Assembly: GCA_016704325.1 (NCBI GenBank)
Contig: JADJAG010000007.1
Span: 124,001-188,000, forward strand
Direction of reading: 5' to 3'
DNA: 64,000 bases
Source of the DNA: Chitinophagaceae bacterium
Lineage (GTDB): Bacteria > Bacteroidota > Bacteroidia > Chitinophagales > UBA10324
The position numbers were made by a program, and so were the translations under genes. The notes beneath the pieces are model-generated. The model worked only from the letters and a program-made list of their open reading frames with translations, was not told the origin of the DNA and did not search any database. Positions within the stretch are counted from its first letter, which is position 1; each line of letters starts with the position of its first letter. Below, in pieces: positions 61,106-64,000 of the stretch.

Positions 61106-63634
61106 ATGAAAGAAAAGAAAACAGGTAAACCGGATACTTTGAAACCCGCTCTTGAGAATGCCCAGGTTTCGGGAAATAGCAGCATCCTTAACGTTCGTGA
61201 ACTGCTTCCGCATATTGTTGCCATACTGGTTTTTGTTTTTGTAAACCTGTTGTTTTTTTCGCCGATGGTGCTGGATAATAAAATGATTCAGCAAAGTGAT
61301 ATCATCCAGCATAAAGGAGTTGCGAAAGAGCTGACTGATTACTATGAAAAAAATGGGAAGGTTACGCTTTGGACAAATTCTTTGTTTGGAGGCATGCCGA
61401 CTTACCAGATGGGTGCAAAGTATGAAGGCAATCTGTTGCAATACCTGGAGAAGGTTGCCGCGCTTGGTTTTCCGCATCCATCACAACTGTTATTATTCGC
61501 ATTTATTGGTTTTTACATCCTCCTCGTCCTCATGCGTATTAACCCGTGGCTGGCAATAGGTGGAGCATTGGCATATGGACTGGGTTCTTATAACCTGACA
61601 CTGTTAGAGGCAGGCCATACTTCTAAATTACATGCAATTGGGTTATTACCGGTTGTAGTGGCCGGCATCCTGCTATTAAGGCAGGGCAGGTTTCTTTGGG
61701 GAGCTGCAGTAACGGCGATTGGATTATCGTTACAGATTTATGCGAACCATCTTCAGATTACGTATTACCTCTTTCTTCTATTGCTTGTATATGGAATTGT
61801 AGAACTGATTTTTGCCATTCGCAATAAGGATCTTTCCAGTCTCTGGAAGGCTGGTGGCATTGCAGTAGTCTGCGCGCTTTTTGCAGTATTGTCGAATCTA
61901 TCGAATTTATGGTCTACGTATGAATACCTGCCATCTACTATTCGCGGGCCGGCAGAACTTTCTTCCAATAAGGAATCAACCGGTGGCCTCGACAAAGATT
62001 ATGCGATGTCGTGGAGTTATGGAAAAATGGAAACGATGACATTGCTTATTCCTAATTTTTATGGAGGATCTTCCAACTCAAAACTGGGTGATGGTTCAAA
62101 CCTTGCTGCATTACTGAAACAATACCAGGCACCACCGGCACAGGTAACAAGTTTCCTGAACAATGCACCAACATATTGGGGTGATCAGCTTTTTACATCC
62201 GGACCTGTTTATGTAGGAGCACTTGTTTGCATGCTTTTTCTTTTGGGATTGCTCGTTGTGCGCGATCATTGGAAATGGTGGATATTGTCTGCTTCTATCC
62301 TGGCTATTCTATTAGCCTGGGGTAAAAATTTTCAATGGTTTTCTGATTTCTTCTTCTACTATTTTCCAGGCTATAATAAGTTCAGGGTGGTATCCATGAT
62401 ATTGGTATTGATAGGTTTCACATTTCCTTTTATGGGATTCATGACCGTTTCAAAAATTTTGAATGGGGAATTCGATAAAGATTTCCTCATCTCCAGACTA
62501 AAGATCAGTGTGTATGTTGCAGGTGGATTGTGTTTACTGTTTGCCATTGCCGGGCCGGCATTCTTCAATTTCCAGGGAGCAGGCGATGCGCAATTGCAGA
62601 AAGAAATTATTGATGCAGTAATTGCAGACCGGAAATCTTTGTTCCGTTCAGATGCAATCAGGTCGTTGGTTTTCATTTTGCTTGGCGCTGCTTTGATTTG
62701 GGCATATGTTAAAGAGCGGGTTAATAAAAATGTGTTGATAGGAGGTATAGTGGTACTGGTCTTTGTTGATATGTTTTCCGTAGGTAAGCGTTACCTCGAC
62801 AGCGATGATTTTATTTCTAAAAATGATTACAGCCGTTATTTTGAAGCAACGCAGGTTGATCAACTGATTCAAAAAGAAACATCCAAAGATTATCGTGTTT
62901 TTAACTTAGGAGCCAGCCTTACTGCTGACTCACGCACATCCTATCATCATAAATCGTTAGGTGGATACAGTGCGGTGAAGCTGAGACGGTACCAGGATAT
63001 TATCGAAAATCAATTGACCAAAGCAGATAGTACCAGGAACACCGGTTTCCCATTCAACAAGTCAGTGGTGGATATGTTGAACGCAAAGTATCTTATTTAT
63101 AAAGCTGAGAACAGAGACCAGGTTATGCCCAATACCGGAGCTCTTGATAATGCCTGGTTTGTGCGCAAAGTGATCTTGGTAAATAATGCCGATGATGAAA
63201 TGGCAGGTCTTAATAATTTTAATCCCGCAGAAGAAGTGCTGATTGATAAACGGTTTGAAGAGCAGGTTTCCGGTTTTGTTCCTGTGATGGATTCTGCTGC
63301 TACGATAGTTTTAAAAAGTTATGAGCCTAATAAACTATTGTACAACTCTTCTTCAAGAAATGAACAACTTGCCGTATTTTCTGAGATCTATTATCAGCCC
63401 GGATGGGATGCATATATAGATGGGAAGGCTGCCAACCATTTCAGATGTAATTATATACTTCGTGGCATGCGGTTACCGGCAGGTGAGCATACCATTGAAT
63501 TCCGGTTTGAACCGGTGTCTTATTACACCGGTGAAAAAGTCGCTATGGCTGGTTCCGGAATCATCTTGCTGTTTCTTATCGGGTTAATTGCAAAGGAGTT
63601 TATTGACAGGAAAAAGGATGTTCAGGTGAGTTAA
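61106..63634 (+). CDS. YfhO-family multi-pass membrane protein
   Basis: An 842-residue integral membrane protein of the YfhO family (GT-C fold, related to bacterial membrane glycosyltransferases). It starts with a soluble ~30-residue leader and then about thirteen hydrophobic helices (first at about 38-56, HIVAILVFVFVNLLFFSP). Conserved family phrases include TNSLFGGMPTYQMG (about 91-104), LLEAGHTSKLHAIGLLP and AMSWSYGKMETMTLLIPNFYGG. The C-terminal soluble domain ends with YYQPGWDAYIDGKAANHF and a final helix and short tail. In Firmicutes YfhO is linked to lipoteichoic-acid glycosylation; the acceptor here is unknown. Single gene, ATG start. Confidence 0.85.
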   Translation: MKEKKTGKPDTLKPALENAQVSGNSSILNVRELLPHIVAILVFVFVNLLFFSPMVLDNKMIQQSDIIQHKGVAKELTDYYEKNGKVTLWTNSLFGGMPTYQMGAKYEGNLLQYLEKVAALGFPHPSQLLLFAFIGFYILLVLMRINPWLAIGGALAYGLGSYNLTLLEAGHTSKLHAIGLLPVVVAGILLLRQGRFLWGAAVTAIGLSLQIYANHLQITYYLFLLLLVYGIVELIFAIRNKDLSSLWKAGGIAVVCALFAVLSNLSNLWSTYEYLPSTIRGPAELSSNKESTGGLDKDYAMSWSYGKMETMTLLIPNFYGGSSNSKLGDGSNLAALLKQYQAPPAQVTSFLNNAPTYWGDQLFTSGPVYVGALVCMLFLLGLLVVRDHWKWWILSASILAILLAWGKNFQWFSDFFFYYFPGYNKFRVVSMILVLIGFTFPFMGFMTVSKILNGEFDKDFLISRLKISVYVAGGLCLLFAIAGPAFFNFQGAGDAQLQKEIIDAVIADRKSLFRSDAIRSLVFILLGAALIWAYVKERVNKNVLIGGIVVLVFVDMFSVGKRYLDSDDFISKNDYSRYFEATQVDQLIQKETSKDYRVFNLGASLTADSRTSYHHKSLGGYSAVKLRRYQDIIENQLTKADSTRNTGFPFNKSVVDMLNAKYLIYKAENRDQVMPNTGALDNAWFVRKVILVNNADDEMAGLNNFNPAEEVLIDKRFEEQVSGFVPVMDSAATIVLKSYEPNKLLYNSSSRNEQLAVFSEIYYQPGWDAYIDGKAANHFRCNYILRGMRLPAGEHTIEFRFEPVSYYTGEKVAMAGSGIILLFLIGLIAKEFIDRKKDVQVS

Positions 63635-63832
63635 GGTTCGATGTCTTTGGAAAATGCATGTAAGCTGTTCAATGCACGATCTGCTGAAGATTTTAGTTGA
63701 TCAATATGCAATCCGTTTTGCAAAAATTACTTGCGGTAATAAGTTTCAGCTTGAAAAAAGCTATCTTATTTTCTTTAAATTATCGGACAATATTATGAAG
63801 GACATTAAATTACTAGACGTTATTGTTTTGTC

Positions 63833-64000
63833 ATGACAATGAATTTCACCCCAAAAGACAACGACTTCGCATCAAGGGTTACAAAAAGTTTTGCAATGCA
63901 AAGCTTTATGAGTTTTATAAATGCGAAGCTCGTTAAAATAGAACCCGGCTATTGCGAAATTCATATTCCCTACGACAGACGTATTACACAGCAGAACTTA
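63833..64000 (+). CDS. PaaI-type hotdog thioesterase, N-terminal part (cut by the window end)
   Basis: The frame from ATG 63833 (or ATG 63839) is open through the last base, 56 codons. It reads MNFTPKDNDFASRV, then MSFINAKLVKIEPGYCEIH and IPYDRRITQQ, which match the N-terminal part of the PaaI/4HBT hotdog thioesterases (GYCEI strand, then the loop before the conserved HGG helix). The catalytic region lies beyond the window. Expected to hydrolyse acyl-CoA thioesters. The start codon choice between the two ATGs is open. Confidence 0.8.
   Translation, partial: MTMNFTPKDNDFASRVTKSFAMQSFMSFINAKLVKIEPGYCEIHIPYDRRITQQNL

Noticed and set aside
63654..63836. 60-residue frame after the YfhO gene
   Set aside because: It overlaps the start of the PaaI-type thioesterase in another frame and lacks any protein signature.

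Overview
The window looks like a chromosomal segment of a Bacteroidota bacterium, probably near the Chitinophagales/Saprospirales. Three secreted proteins end in type IX secretion (T9SS) sorting domains. Several promoters match the Bacteroidota form TTTG-N19-TAnnTTTG (the one before tRNA-Gln is a near-perfect match). Shine-Dalgarno sites are absent, and many outer-membrane and lipoprotein genes are present. The lineage is inferred from these traits, not from a phylogenetic marker.

Layout. 0-5.9 kb: glutamate dehydrogenase, fatty-acid desaturase, a small conserved protein and a HI0933/YhiN-type flavoprotein, separated by two tandem-repeat blocks. 5.9-15.5 kb: an accessory island of toxin-related material. 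It holds an intact VbhA-like antitoxin beside a Fic gene cut after 35 codons, an intact antitoxin-like gene beside a broken PIN toxin, a 5'-truncated RHS/YD-repeat protein, two orphan RHS tips with adjacent small immunity-like genes on the opposite strand, the 5' stub of a third tip, and a tyrosine recombinase broken by a small palindromic insert. The right edge carries a PIN-gene fragment fused to a second, diverged copy of the 3' end of the flavoprotein gene, so the island is bounded by an imperfect ~100-bp direct repeat. 15.5-22.8 kb: a secreted protein, then a complete RND efflux operon (adaptor, pump, TolC-like channel). 23-33.4 kb: a TolB-propeller/CehA-type hydrolase, an M20 amidohydrolase, pyruvate kinase, recF, pyruvate dehydrogenase E1 alpha, a TPR membrane protein and a DUF3179 lipoprotein. 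33.4-44.6 kb: an AspT/YidE-type transporter, a DinB-family gene between inverted repeats, DUF4287/DUF5655 and DUF3298 proteins, a T9SS SBBP-repeat protein, a fused alpha-beta 2-oxoacid dehydrogenase E1, RluE, an FAA hydrolase and a DUF4406 protein. 44.8-51 kb: the prs-rplY-pth cluster, an outer-membrane protein and a T9SS propeller/Ig protein. 51.6-64 kb: formate-THF ligase, tRNA-Gln, two very large membrane proteins (DUF2723 and YfhO), RlmB, a T9SS copper-monooxygenase/cytochrome protein, an SDR-type threonine dehydrogenase, and the 5' end of a PaaI-type thioesterase cut by the window edge.

Most of the window is ordinary housekeeping and envelope function. Two things stand out. The first is the degraded, cassette-like RHS toxin island. 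The second is a set of small interspersed elements whose ends read GGGTGTAnnnCAAATTG. One of them (60769-61037) has perfect 12-bp terminal inverted repeats and a perfect 8-bp target duplication, and is therefore a credible MITE. Related ends occur at about 1.55, 3.73, 16.89 and 27.44 kb. Many intergenic gaps also hold degenerate arrays phased at 7 or 8 bp.
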